From: Sporodiniella umbellata
Lineage: Eukaryota; Mucoromycota; Mucoromycetes; Mucorales; Rhizopodaceae
Assembly: GCA_025677835.1 (NCBI GenBank)
Contig: JAIXMR010000063.1
Location: 88,141 to 152,140, forward strand
Direction: 5' to 3'
DNA length: 64,000 nt
Shown: piece by piece, positions 35,041 to 47,805 of the stretch
Position numbering within the stretch: the first letter of the stretch is position 1
Layout of the letters: every line of letters starts with the position of its first letter
Program-made: the position numbers and the translations under genes
Notes under the pieces: generated by a model
Databases searched by the model: none
What the model was told of the DNA's origin: nothing
Seen by the model: only the letters and a program-made list of their open reading frames with translations

Positions 35041-36591
35041 ATGCGCTATTCTTCAGATAGCTTAGCTGAAGAAGAGACAAATAAAGAGGCTCAGTCAGAT
35101 TCAAATCTTAATGTATAACAGTACTGAGAAAAAAAAGACTTGTATTATTACTATTATTTTAATCACTTTTGAAAATCATCGAAAAAAAATAGTCTTCAAC
35201 ATTATGGAAAAACAGAAATTCAGCCTATCTTGTACTTGTTACAATACTTGAAGCAGCTATCATTATCACATTAGAGGCCATTTTTTTAGCCAAATTCAAT
35301 GAAAGGTCGGCTATGAGAATCAAGAGGCGCGCTAAAAAAAAAACTTTATTTTAACTCTTCTCTTTTTTTTTGCAGCCTAAAAGGACAACCTGAAAATGAA
35401 GGCTTACAAAAAGGAGTACCTGTTTATTTGAGCATATTTATTATTTCTCTTGTGTTTCAAGTAGGACTTGCGTGGGATGCTGTAAATAAGAAAAATGAAA
35501 ACGTTTGTGTATATCCTACTGACATTTTTTTTTTTTTTTAAAAAAAAGGTTCACAACAAAAACACAATTCAAATCATCGCCTTTATACTATTTAATCTAT
35601 GTTGTTTTGGATATACAGTATTTCAGTTCAAACAGATCACAGAAGCGCTTAAATCAGCATTTCCCAACGGAGGGGGCAACACAGATAATCTTCAAAGAAT
35701 AGTCATTGCAAGCCCTGTGATTTCGATGGTTTGTCAACTGGCTTATTTTTACTTAGGAGCACGACTGTATCTAGAATTTGGGCAAGTAAGCTTGATAATC
35801 CTTTTGTGTTACTTACTTTTTTATAAATCAAAAAAGCTGGAGGATTTATAAAAAGATTGGTGCAGATCCAGATATCCGAAGTAAGAAGTAAAGATATACA
35901 TGTTTTTATTGGAAACTAATCTTTTTCCTGATAGGAATGTATCGGTGGTACCAAATATTTCTTACTATTATGAAGCTGGACCTGTTCTTTTTCTTGGGCT
36001 TCTCCATTCAATTTCTTGTACTTGTACTTCAAAAAGGGGATGCTGAATATCCGCTTACCATCATTGCTTTGCCAGCCACTTGTGTGGCTCTTATCCTGGC
36101 CACTTACGCTGTAATTGGAAATGTAGTCCAAAAAAATAACGCTTATATTTTGTCAATAGGTTCGACATGAATCAAAACATCTCATGCTTTTGTTCTTTGT
36201 TGGTCTTGCTGCTGGTGTAGCCTATTTTATTTACAAGATTTACCGTATTTACGATTCTTCTCAAGTCAACAAATATAGATATGTGAATGAAGTACTCACT
36301 TTCTTTGGTAAACTATATAAAAATTTCTTTTTAACATTAAGAAACTAAAGACTTTTGAATAGCTTGTGTGACGTTGTTCTTGTTGCTCTTGACTAGTATT
36401 AATGCTGCCATCTGTTGGTCAAACTTTGACAAAGGTTTAAAAGGACATTGTAAGAAATACACATATATTTATGTTTTTTTTCTTTGGAGAATAAGCAACT
36501 CAAACACTGTTTGTAAATAGTACTAAGAGACATGGATCAACCAAACACATCGTTTGAAGAAAATGGCGGCCGTACATTATCATTGGACTAA
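35041..36591 (+). CDS. Multipass membrane protein, fungal family of unknown function
   Basis: Nine exons join in phase to a 349-residue protein: 35041-35112, 35193-35305, 35376-35481, 35549-35781, 35837-35880, 35935-36110, 36160-36307, 36363-36449, 36521-36591. Roughly seven hydrophobic helices are visible, e.g. AYLVLVTILEAAIIITLEA, YLSIFIISLVFQVGLAWDA, IIAFILFNLCCFGYTVF, FFFLGFSIQFLVLVL and FFVGLAAGVAYFIYKIY, with a charged tail. The fourth intron (35782-35836) needs a GC..AG donor (gg|gcaagt) to give the smooth reading LEFGWRIYKKIGADP; a GT donor 4 bases later leads to frames with stops or a loss of 5 residues. I recognise the pattern as a widespread fungal seven-helix family but cannot name a function. 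Confidence 0.7.
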
Positions 36592-39500
36592 ACAATCAGC
36601 CAATAGCATACCCATTTTGTACAACCTATTTATATCGTTGAGCCTTTTTCCCATATAATAATAAATCATGACTCTATCCCTTAATAATTCCATTGGTCAT
36701 TTTACAGAATGACATGGATCATCGTGACAGCAACTACGTTTTTTTTTCTCTCTTCATCCAAAACGCAGACAGAAAAAGTCCAATTACAAATAAAGAAACT
36801 TTGTTGCTGTTCAGTGTTTCTAAAAACAATAAAAGAGGATATACTAAGTAACCAGCCCAGCCAAGTCTAGCTAAAAAAGAATCGTAATTGCAATTACAAT
36901 AAAAATATACATATAAAAAAGCGGTATAAATAAGAACGAGGCTTGGGAATAGAAACGTCATTGTGAATATGTAAAAAATAAAAAGATCGACTTATTATAA
37001 GCTGCCATCATCTTATACACAAAAACCCAAAAAAAAGGGGGGGGAAAGTATTCGATTTGTTTTTGCCATTTAAAATTTTTGGATGACAATTCAGGATTAT
37101 GTAAACACGCGTTAATATACCCATACTAATGTATGTACAGATACAGAGTAATAAAAAAGTCTTAAAAACTAATATACAAATGATCAAACCGCAAAAGAAA
37201 GAAAGAGTTCTTAACAGCATACATTTGTGAAGACAAGAAATATTTTCTCTCCAAGTCGTCTTTTATATATGTTGACGAAGCACATATAAAGAACCAGGAG
37301 CGGCTGTTGTTATAACGGTACTATCTATCCAAACAAAGGTCTCCTTTTGTATACATACCCCTGTTTGAATAATATAAAATACCATATTAAAACACAAAAA
37401 AAGCGATACTTGCCACAATGAATACTTGTTGCTTCTCTTTCGGATATTCTTTAAGCTAATATCCAAAACTGTATTTGTTTTATTATTTTAGACTTCGCTC
37501 GTATATCTATTCAGAAAAAAGGTCAATAGCTGAATTTAACAATTTTTTTTAAGAAACCAATCCCCCCCCTTTTTTTTTTTTGAAGTTAGACACATGTTCC
37601 GCTATTGGAAAAAGGCTTGGAGTACAAAAAAAAACACAAACCAATGACAATTGATTTTCTCTCCTTTCTTTATGCATGTGGGTATATGTGTATATTCTGC
37701 ATAGATTGGTTGAGGCTAATCAAATATTGTTATTTTCAACCAATACCCCATAATGAATCACGACCCTATTCTTTTTTTGTACATACAAGAAAAAACAAAA
37801 CAACGACCGCTTGTATTACTTTGAGCAAACGTTGTTAGTAACAAAGATAGAAAAGCCAGGGGAAAATATATACGTAAACACTAAAATCGAGCGTTTACTC
37901 TAATATTCAAATGAAACAAAAGGTGGGTTAACATATAGGGTTAGGGTAGCAAACACATGGACTATTCAAAGGTCCTCCAGTTTTTGTTTTCTGAACTTTA
38001 TGCACACCAAAAAAAAATACTCCGAATCTGTCAAAGTCAAACAAGGTTTGTTTACGATTCTATGAAATCTATTTTACAATACAGAAATCGCCACATAATA
38101 AAGGAGAGTAAAAATAATTTGGTGTTTTTTGATTTGGCTGAAAACTAAAGATCTTTGCTCTGTTTTTTTCCTTGTATAAAAGTGTTATTCTACAACTGAA
38201 TTTAGAGTAAACAACTTTTATCTTTGCCCTTTCTTTTAAATATACAATACGAGTGCCTTTATAAATGTAAAATGCTACCTTTTTTGTTATAATTGTTTGC
38301 AATAAATGAGCAGTTTATTGAGAGAAAAATACGGATGTATGTATGTATAGACATCAAACAAAGTTTTGAAGGGGATTTACGGAACATATCTGCCAAGTTC
38401 TTGCTTCCTCCATTAATGATTTTTGTTCTCTCAAAAACAAGGGGAAAAAACGAATGTACATATATATACAAACTAATAGACCTTTAAGAACTTTTTTTTT
38501 TATATTTATATGTTTGTTTATTGTTTTCTCTAAAATTTTTACAAAGCTAAATTCTATCTATATGCTTTATTTTATTTTTGGTTCTTTCTACCGTTGTTAC
38601 TGCTACTTGTAAATGGGGGGGTTTTTTTAAGTAACATTTTAGCGACAATATTCGCTATATCTTGCCAGATATGGAACCAAATCAATGCAAAACTATATTC
38701 AATGAAGCTTGCAGAAATGGCTTTTGTCAGTATCCGATGGAGGGAATTTGCGAAAACATTTTATTTAATTGTCAAAATAGTAGCGCCACATCTTTTGAAA
38801 GTATATGTGAAAAGTACAAAGGGAGTGTCAAAAGACCAAATCAGGTTTTAAATTCAGAGATGTGCTAGCAATAAAAGAAAGGCCTTTTAGTTGCTTGACC
38901 TCTTTCAATCTTATTCTTATCATTGTTAACCAACAAATGTATATATTTGTGCGCATGTTTCTGCATAAATCTTTGGATACTGAAATAAAGATAATATATC
39001 GTTCTTGAATAGAAATGGAAGTTTTTTGTGGCTATTTTTTTTATCCATTTTAAGACTTATTCTATAATCACCAAGAGAACAATTAAAAAAAAACCCTTGA
39101 GAAAAAAAGCTGCATGTTTGCTTTGACTACCAGGATTTTAAGCTAAAATGTCTTTTTCTGTTTGAATTTATAACGAGGAATTTAATTTTATGGCTTAGGC
39201 TACAAGATAAACGTCAGCCAGTTGATTGAACAAAAGTAGCTCACGTTACTAAACTAAAACGCTGCTTTCAGAAAAAACAATTTACCTATATTACATGTAG
39301 GTATAGACAAACATGGCATATACAAGATACGTTTGCTATGCAAGAATTCATATCTCTTAGTTTGTTTGTTTTTATTACTGTCAAAATATCGAAAGTAATA
39401 TGGCTGTTGTCGCATAGAGAAAAGAAATATCGATCAGAGCCAAAGGTCTCTGGTATAGGTTTTATTGTATTCAATCACTGCGCAATACCAGACACCTGGC

Positions 39501-40606
39501 TTAAAAGTTGGTAGTCATTTTTAATGGACTAAGTATGCCGCTTGCAAGCCCAATATGAGTAAATGTATATGTGTATACATTAATATTCTGGAATTTTTTT
39601 CAAGACAGCCTTTTATTTACCTAGAAAATTCAAGCTGGCAAAAGTGATAAAAGAAACACTCTATACTACCTAGTAGACGAGTAAAAATTTTCTACAAACC
39701 CAATCCGACAGAAGGCGTGCTAATTTAATTGGCTAGGGAAGTTTTTTTTCGAAAATATTCCCATGGTTTATTCATGTTGAAGCTGTCTTTAGCTGTTCTT
39801 TTTTTGTTTCTTTAGAGCAACTGTATTCAAAATAATCTGCTTTGTATAGTAACATAACTCTACTACATTAGATAAAAAACTGGGTAAATGTACTGTATTG
39901 GGTCAGTCTGAAGCCGAAATGAGTTTGTAATCAGTGTCCGAAGACAGATCAAACATGCTAAATAAATCACCCAGAGGGGTTATCTTTAGGCATGAACAGA
40001 GAGACGTTGCTTGGGCAAAGCCATAAAAACTCTAAAAAAAACCTTCTTTATCAAGAAAATAAAAGCATCAAACTTTGTACAGAGGCTATGTTAAGAGATT
40101 AAGATTAAGCAAGGCCTTTGAGTAAGTAGCACTCTTGTGTTGGTAAAGAGAGATGTGTAACAGTCCCATTTTTAGAAAATGCAGTAAACACAGGCAATGA
40201 GATTCAGACAATCGGAACCAAAAGAGCCAATTTACCAGCCTCCTTTTAACCATATTTAGGATCATGGCTGGCTCTATTTCTTTAATAATAATAAAAAAAC
40301 CAATCTGACTTTAAGCACTTTTTCTTTTGATTAGAAATACCTTTTCACTAAGCCTCGCTCCTCTTTTACTCTAAACAAAAAAAAACAAAAAAAAGCTCTC
40401 TTAATTCCTCCCCCTCTTTTTTATATCCCTTGTTTTTTTTTTTTATATTTTTCACTGGTTTATTCATTTTTGTTTCTGGGGAAAAAACAAAGGTAAAGTC
40501 CTAATATATATAAATATATATGTTAACATTATATTTTATTGTAGAGAGTACTGCCGAAACAATTGAAAAAAACAACAGCAAAAAAACAGAACAGAAATCA
40601 ACGCAA
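36592..40606. other. Long AT-rich spacer with one candidate small secreted-protein gene
   Basis: Four kilobases, mostly featureless AT-rich DNA. Apart from the Cys-rich candidate at 38549-38868, open frames (36734-36961, 37008-37220, 37263-37466 minus; 37605-37838 plus) are short, hydrophobic or antisense and not credible. At the right end, 40493-40544 looks like a 5'UTR intron (gtaaag...tattgtag) of the following gene. Confidence 0.45.
38549..38868 (+). CDS. Candidate small secreted Cys-rich protein, start codon unresolved
   Basis: The clear part is an exon at 38669-38868 (66 codons plus TAG) with seven Cys at regular spacing (MEPNQCKTIFNEACRNGFC, later EGICENILFNC). A 60-bp intron (38609-38668, GTAAAT donor, cttgccag acceptor) joins it in phase to an upstream frame reading FILFLVLSTVVTATT, a textbook signal-peptide core. 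However, that frame is closed by TAA at 38548 and has no ATG: the only nearby ATG (38562) is off by one base. So this is either a small secreted protein gene with one sequencing or assembly indel at its start, or a recently broken one. The family is unknown; secretion is inferred. Confidence 0.4.
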
Positions 40607-42994
40607 ATGAAAGACTCGCTATTCAAAGTACTCGGCTCAGTGAGACTTGTACAGGAAGTGACAAGATCCAACCAGCCCAGCCCAATCATAGACACGGAAT
40701 CTCATCTCGAATCTTCTAATTCAGTCTCACTAATTGCTGGTACCAACCACTCCAGTTCTACTCCCAAGGCAAAATTACTTGAGGAAGCAGAAAATAATCT
40801 ACAAAACACTATAGAACACAACCCAAACCCACTTTCTATCCATCAAAATAATAATATCACACTTAATAATAATTCCTCATCAATTACATCAGCTCCCAGT
40901 AAAGATCGTGTACAACCAGTTGAACTAGACTATTTTCAAAAGCACAACCAACAGACGTCGCACCATCCCTGTACCCCAGCTGCTCCTTTGTCTATACCCG
41001 CTAATAAACCATCCAACAAGAGTTTAAGATCCATTTTGTTCAGCAAACCATCTTCAGCTACCTCAACCCCTATGCTCAAGACACATACACGAAAAAGCTC
41101 AAAATATAATGTACGGCATCACCGTACACGACAACCTTCTTTTTCTACTACAGCTCGTAGACACTCTCACCAAAAACTAGAAGAGGACAGAAGAAAGAGC
41201 AAATCGCAGAAACTGCTGTGCCTATGGCCACTGCCTATCGTGACTCGATATATGATCTTGATAGCCTTTTTGGTATCGACGCTGAATTTTTTGAATGTCA
41301 TTCCCGTATCCTGCGCAGCCCCTTCATTCGTGATTTACAGGTTGGATTTTAATAACATGGTTTTTGCACCTTTCCTCTTTGACTGGACTCTACCCAGTAT
41401 GGCTCTTTATGCTTGGAACATTTTTATCCTAGGTTTATTTGAAGAATCGTTGACTCATATGGTGGGCGGTACACGGCGATTTGTTCAATTACTTGTCACT
41501 TTATTTGTTTCCGTTTCCGGCCTCAGACTTGGCTTAGGCTTTATTTTTTCAAAATCCACTGGATGGGCTTTACCTTCCCTATTCTTTAGTGATTCAATGC
41601 ACGAGTGTAGTCAAGGTAAATTACACAAAAAAAGAGAGAGAAAAAGAACGAGAAAGAGAAGGATCATTAAATTGTGTATACTTACTTTCCCCTTTACTTT
41701 CTTTTTAAGGCTTGGGTCCCTTCTTATTTGCTCTTTTGGTCGTACAATCGCTTAGCATTCATGATAAATATATTCTGATTTATGGTCATGCAGAAGTTGA
41801 CAGCAAGTTGACTGTACGTAAAGTAACCTTGCAACTAATCATGGCCTTGGTAAATTATACCACAAAGACCATTCTCTGGTGGTCGTTATCCGGGCTTATC
41901 ACTGGCTTTTTAGTCACCATCGGCTTACAAGTCATGCTAGCATACGAAAAAAGGGAAGATACTGTCAAGGTCAAAGATCTCAGTGAGTTTATTACACTTG
42001 AGCGCTATCGTCGCACACCCCTTTGGCGTCTCGTTTGGTCTGCGATCCAAAGCGGGCTTGTAATTTTGATCCTCACCTTGCCTATTCTCCTAACATGGAA
42101 TGCATATTATACACGTGAGATAAAAGTGACACCAGCTGAACTCAACAGTATATCTCAAGACCAGTACTTGTTCACCTTTGTCTTTATGACTGCCCCACGT
42201 AGAGGAGACCCTGCTTATTTGACTCGAACCATCGAATCATACCTAGCTAACTGGCCCGAAAACCCCCCTGCTCAATCACCCTATCATCGTATGCAGGCTA
42301 TAGTATACACACACTTTTCAAATCACACGCAATACGACCTTGCTCGAGATCATTTTGCTGATATTCCTAAAGCTCAAAAGTACCTTCGATGGATACGAGA
42401 AGAAGGCAACGTGCTTAACCAGCGGTTACACGTTTCTAAAGCCTTAAGTTTAGCCACAACTCAGTTTGAAAGTACTTATTATGCTCTTATGGAAGACGAT
42501 TTCCCGGTCTGTGGTCGTCGTGAATGGCATGAAATTGAAAAAGTCATTTATAAAGCACAAAAGGAGTCACCGGATCACTGTGGTGTATTTGTAGGCACTG
42601 GTGGAAGGTATTTACACAATGTATACTTGCATCTCCTAATCACCCAATTTTTTTTATAGTGGTTTGTTCTTAAAACCCGAATTGGCTCACCTAACGTCGC
42701 AATTACTGTTGAAATATAATGACATGCCGCCCGATATAATCATTCAACATTGTTTGCTGGGCAAACTATTCGAATGCTCTGCTTGCTCAAACTCACTAAT
42801 TACAAGTAAAACACTATTGATGTATCACATTGGATACAATACGTCAACAAGCGAAGATAGATTTTATAAAAAGGACGAATTTCAATGTGGTTGGCGCCAT
42901 CCATTTGTAAGCTCTCCAGCTCTTTAAAAACGAAAAGGCATTGAAACTAACATTGATTGTCTAGAATGGCGAACCTGACGTTAATGTCATCTAA
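40607..42994 (+). CDS. Multipass membrane protein: rhomboid-like N-terminal half plus glycosyltransferase-like C-terminal half
   Basis: Four exons, 40607-41615, 41710-42607, 42660-42906, 42965-42994, give 727 residues. After a 200-residue Ser/Asn-rich basic N-terminus there is a hydrophobic region starting LLCLWPLPIVTRYMILIAFL, with helices and an EESLTHMVGGTRRFVQLL segment and GLGPFLFALLV, reminiscent of rhomboid-like pseudoproteases (the Ser of the protease GxSG motif is not there). Two more helices follow (LWWSLSGLITGFLVTIGLQV; SGLVILILTLPILLTW). The C-terminal 250 residues are soluble with an acidic EDD motif in YYALMEDDFPVCG and a later FVGTGGSGLFLKPEL, the style of GT-A glycosyltransferases such as PGAP4-like GPI-modifying enzymes. 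Both assignments are by pattern memory. Start chosen as the first ATG after a probable 5'UTR intron. Confidence 0.55.
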
Positions 42995-44420
42995 TCCCAA
43001 CATCTTTATAGAAAAAAAAAGGATCGTTCCTTTTTTTGTACATTATACTATACCTTTCTTTTGTATGCAATGTAATTCATAGACTATCTGTGCTTATCTA
43101 ATGTCATCTTAAAACGGATTTTGATATAAAGATTTTTATTTTGTAAGAGAGATGTCATATACAATATGATCATAATATTTTAAAAAGAAACGAAGAGATA
43201 GAAAAAATAATCAGAACAAGTTTAAATTCCATTAAAAACATCTATCTTTTTTCTGTATAATAATTCAAAAGTTTGAAACTGCAAATACCATTTTTACTCC
43301 TATCTCCTTACCCCTTCAGTAGCTCTTCAAACCATTGTTATTAGTGTATTTAATACAATTTGGCCAATCAATTTATTCCTGTATTAATAGGATCTGCTTT
43401 TGAAACCTTTTCACTAATCCAGGGACAAGAGAGAAAGAACAGTAATTAATCTACTATATTACTCCCCCATGTGCTTATTTCTGTACCAAAAAAGGAGGGA
43501 AAACATATAGAGAGCGCACATGTATTGTATTGAAAACACCAAAGATATAGAGAAAAAAAGAAGACATATGAATATAAGCATTGTTGATCTTTTTTCTCTG
43601 TTATCTTAAAGACAAAAATAAAATTAAAAAAACTACGCACTTGTGCATAATCCAATTCATCAAAAGCTATACTCACAGGTGGCACTCCCATTCAGAAATT
43701 TTATAGACTGACTTCGACATCTGCTAGTAAACGGTAATCAGCGAGTCTTTTTCTCAATATGTATTCATATATTACACTAATCTCAATTTAAAGACTTTTT
43801 CTCCTTTTTTTTTAGCTGCAATATATCTGATCTTCTCTCTATTATTACTTACAAAATTTTGAAATACCTGTTCGCGCCATGGGGCATTGGTATTGACACT
43901 TATATCGAGGAAAAATATAGTTAGGAGGAGTGTGTCCTTATATGAGCTTTTCTTTTTCTCTTTTTTCAAAAAGAGAAAAAGAAAAAACATGATAGCTCTA
44001 AGACATACGCCATTTTGTAAAAGAAAAAATAAATAAATTACATGTACATATAAATATATATGTTTCTTTATTTGTTCTTAAATTTTCGGGAAAGAAGTCG
44101 GCTTTAGAGGCTATTGAAAGTATCTTTGGTGCCATATATATATATTGATTCCATAAAAAAATCTTCCAATCAATAGATTTTTCTCTAAGCTACTAAAGTC
44201 TAGAAATAGATTCTGCGATAAATACTAAAGGCCAAGTAGTCAAATGAATAATTACTTACTTTAACAAACAAAACAGCATCACTTTTAATGTGTCAATAAA
44301 AAATAAAAGCATGTTCCCCTTTAATTTTAAAATTGATAGAAGTTTTTTTTCTTATATTTTTCTATTTTCCTCTCTTCTTCTTCCTCTTTTTTTGCACAAA
44401 AATAGCTAGAGAAAATATAT
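42995..44420. other. Spacer with coding-like minus-strand patches
   Basis: Mostly AT-rich. On the minus strand between 43440 and 44012 there are coding-like scraps: an ATG at 44012 (MAYVLELS), NTNAPWREQ near 43880, KRLADYRLLADVEV near 43720, MSKSVYKISEWECHL (43717-43675) followed by a GTGAGT donor, and an acceptor (ttggtacag) near 43480. I could not assemble them into one gene, so none is annotated as CDS. Confidence 0.35.
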
Positions 44421-47118
44421 ATGGAGATATTGAACAACTCAAAGGGCAATAGTACTGAACTGAAATCCAATTACGATACAAGTAAGTAAAGGCTTAAGAA
44501 CGGACATAACCTAACGCATCATATTAATATATAGAAAACAAAAATGAGGCGAGATTGTCAAGAGATCCGCCTAATAAAGTTTCCAAGGTAACCAAAATAG
44601 CTACAGATTTTAAAAATATAAAAGTCTAATAGTATTTTTTTTTGCTGGTCGATTTTTGTCTTTAGTCTTTCAAATCTCTATTTAGAAAAATCAAGGGAAT
44701 AGACGTAAGATAGAACAAACTCCTTATCATATTAAAAAGCGAATAGATCCAAGAAAATCAAGTATACAATATACCCTCAAATGGGCTTTCAAAAGTGACA
44801 TGCAAGAAATGGGAGCGAAGCGCACTTGCTCCCTCACAATCTCTTTACTACCGAACTATAGAGAAGCCTCAGAGTTCACTATTTAGCGAAAAACAAACCA
44901 TTCGCTATTCGCTTGATTCTGCTACATGTTCTGACTCTGGTTTCATAGTTGAAAATAATAACGAGAAATGTTCTCAAAGAGATAAAGGAAGCTGGAATTC
45001 TAATGTATCCACTTTGTTTTGTAGTACGATTTGTTCTATAAAGACAAACAAAACCGAAAAAATATACCCTTTCAGCGAAAAAGTATTGATTCAAGAAGAA
45101 ACAAGAGATGTTTGTATCCCGCTTGAAAACCAGATTCAGAAAAGACTATGGAACGAGGATTCCACATTTTGCCCACTACATAAAATTTCCGAGTGGCTAG
45201 GCACATGGTAAAAGCTTTGAATATTTGCGAATGTTACTGAAAATTATAAACACAGTGAGCCGTTGCGGGCCCAGGTACTGTATCTTTATATGAACAATTT
45301 TGATTTTGCCAACAAACGGCTTGATGAAGCTTTTCGAGTGCTATGCTCTAAATTGTATTTGAAAGCTGAATCTCAGCAACTCGATCGCGTTATAGAAGCT
45401 TTTGCAAAAAGATTTTATCAATGTAATCCCACCACTCTACTCCACTCAGCCGACATCGTATATGCAGTTTCTTATTCTTTGCTACTTTTAAATACAGACT
45501 TGCACATTACTTCTGGCAAAGCAAAAAAAATGAGTAGATCTAGTTTTGTTAAAAACACTATGGAGACGGTGCAAGAGCTCATGTTTCCTAGCGCAAACAG
45601 TCAAAAAAGACGTGTCAACAGCTTTAAAAGCTCAGAATCATATGAGTTTAGAAGAAGGAGTCTCAGCGTGTCCGCCCCTTTTTTTCAAGACGACGGTTTT
45701 AAACACAATAAAGGCGACCTCAATCTCTATGAATCAGCCAACAACACTCTATTTCAAAAGTTAGAAAGCATAAAGTCTACTACGATACAAAAAAACAGTA
45801 GAAAAGACCAGACTATATGCTCTTTAGAGGATTTAGGAAGACCTAAAAAAACTTGGATTCTAGATATAGAGGCTTTATTAAAGGTACAGGGCCAATTTTT
45901 AAAAAGATAAAGATAAAAAGGACTACCGAAAAACCTGTTTATTACAGTCTTTAAATGTATATATCTTGCTTTTTATGACTAACTTTGTCTTTAGGAAATG
46001 TACAACTCGGTGAAATATCGACGTATCGATAGTTTGGTCTACAATGGCAAATTTTTCGGTTGTATAAAAGAATCAAAAAATATGTTTAGAAACGAAAAAA
46101 AGAGAGAGTTCCGAAAAAGAAGAGGCCATTCAGTACTTGCAGAAACCTCTACTGAAATTCATTTATTCAACTCGCTTCCGTCTGATAGAAGGCTGACAGA
46201 ACCATCAATCGCTTTCGACAAAAAATTATTTCAAAAGTACCAACAGGGGATTGTTATGAGAAAGCACGTCATGGAATCTCCAGATAAAAAGGCTAAGAAC
46301 AGACAGTGGGAACTGTGCTATATTTTAGTAAAGGAAACAGAAGTTGTGATGTACAAGGCAATAGAGCAAACTGAACCCAAAGAAAAAAAGAAAAGAAGCA
46401 TGATGTTTTGGAATCCACCTTTGAGTTCATCGTTTTCACTTAAAGAGATGGTAGCTAATGGCACAAAAAAATGGCTTCCTGACCTAAACCAGCCTCCTTT
46501 GGACACTATTCCTCTCAATCACTGCTATGCCACCAAAGTATTGGCTCCTGGATGGAACAGAAAAAGACTACATGTCTTCAGACTTGAGACTGCAGAAGGT
46601 GCGCTCTGGATGTTTGAGTCCACTGACATGTTTGCTATACAAGCTTGGGTCGAAGCGATTAACTTTTCCGCTGCTTGTATAACCAAAAGCTTGACATCTG
46701 AAGCAATTGGAAATACTGACTATGGATGGGGAGTCGATCGGGAGTATAGTGAAAGCTCAAATAAATCTAAAGTACCCTTCTGGCATCCACCTTTACCATG
46801 CATGGCTTTAAGCACTCTCAATTTAGAAAATCAGTATGAGGATCTAAAAACGCAAATCAAAGAAGCAACATCTCAACTAGAAATGCATAGAGAACTAAGG
46901 CATTGTCTTGAAAAAAAGGTAGTTGACAGGTTTGAAAATTTAAGAGAAAGGGGCCTTATTCTGTTATCTGAAACTAACAGAGCAACCAGTATTCTCCTGA
47001 TAGTGAAGACTATATCCAAGCTTCTGAAAACTGGAAGAAGAAATTTTATCATGTTTCCCATGAGTTGCTTAAGTTTAGGTGTTATCGTGATACCCTTAAA
47101 TCTAGAGTTGCCACTTAG
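44421..47118 (+). CDS. Sec7-domain ARF exchange factor with C-terminal PH domain
   Basis: Guanine-nucleotide exchange factor for ARF-type GTPases on internal membranes. Seven exons in phase: 44421-44481, 44535-44587, 44666-44704, 44747-45207, 45256-45883, 45995-46918, 46981-47118; predicted 767 residues. The Sec7 region runs from ISEWLGTCEPLRAQVLYLY through FDFANKRLDEAFRVLCSKL to LLLLNTDLHI; the catalytic glutamic finger is present in LYLKAESQQLDRVIEAFAK. A PH domain follows (YQQGIVMRKHV, WELCYILVKETEVVMYK, TAEGALWMFES, WVEAINFSAA) and then a coiled-coil-like tail. The final intron (46919-46980) is needed: it replaces an unlikely hydrophobic tail with SPDSEDYIQASENWKKKF, a typical ending. Closest yeast-type comparisons are Syt1/Yel1-like proteins; orthology not determined. 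Confidence 0.85.
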
Positions 47119-47346
47119 CTTTGTTTAGTCCATTAGCGCTTTTGATTCACACACATATATATGTATATACTTTGCTTGCTTAGACATGTTTAGAATGCTA
47201 TAGCTTTACGTAAACTATTTCACAGTCCCCTTTATTTATTAGTTTTTATTGATTCTGATACATATACATTCAAACAAGAAAAAAAAAAACGCAGCAATAA
47301 TAAAACAAATAGAGTCTTGACGACACTTCACTTGAACAGTATAAAT

Positions 47347-47805
47347 CTAAAAATTTAGTAGTGTAACCAAAGAAAGCGAGATTACAGCGAACCAAGAAAT
47401 ATATAGCTGACACGATAAGCTTGCTATACGTAGTCGACCGTTTTTTCCTACGGTATCGTCTGGAAGTGGGGCAGATTGTGAAGGCAGCATACTAGAAACT
47501 GCTGATGTATTTAATCCAGCAGTATGTGTGGGATAATAGGTGAAAACGAAAGCTGTGGGAGATGGAGAATAGGATGATGAAAACGAGTCGTTTACTGAAA
47601 CAACGGTATGATGAAAGCGAATAGGAACTGTGGCAACATTAACGCTAGTAGGTATAGCTACAGTTGCATCACTGGCGGGTATATTAGACGGTATGGATAT
47701 AGTGAAATCAGCAGTTGCTTGAGGATTACGGACTATTTGAGCTGCTGCGTATACGACTAAAACTTGTAAAAAAATTGCAAACGAACCGTATATTTTCATA
47801 TACAT
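47347..47805 (-). CDS. GPI-anchored Ser/Thr-rich surface protein
   Basis: Single-exon 152-residue protein. It has an N-terminal signal peptide (MKIYGSFAIFLQVLVVYAAA; start at residue 1 or 3), a Ser/Thr/Pro-rich central region with likely O-glycosylation (SVNDSFSSSYSPSPTAF), and a C-terminal hydrophobic tail (LYISWFAVISLSLVTLLNF) after small residues, the layout of a GPI attachment signal. It is therefore likely to be a plasma-membrane or cell-wall protein. No enzymatic domain is visible, and proteins of this kind evolve too fast for a family call. It overlaps no other gene and lies tail-to-tail with the Sec7/PH gene. Confidence 0.7.
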   Translation of the reverse strand: MYMKIYGSFAIFLQVLVVYAAAQIVRNPQATADFTISIPSNIPASDATVAIPTSVNVATVPIRFHHTVVSVNDSFSSSYSPSPTAFVFTYYPTHTAGLNTSAVSSMLPSQSAPLPDDTVGKNGRLRIASLSCQLYISWFAVISLSLVTLLNF

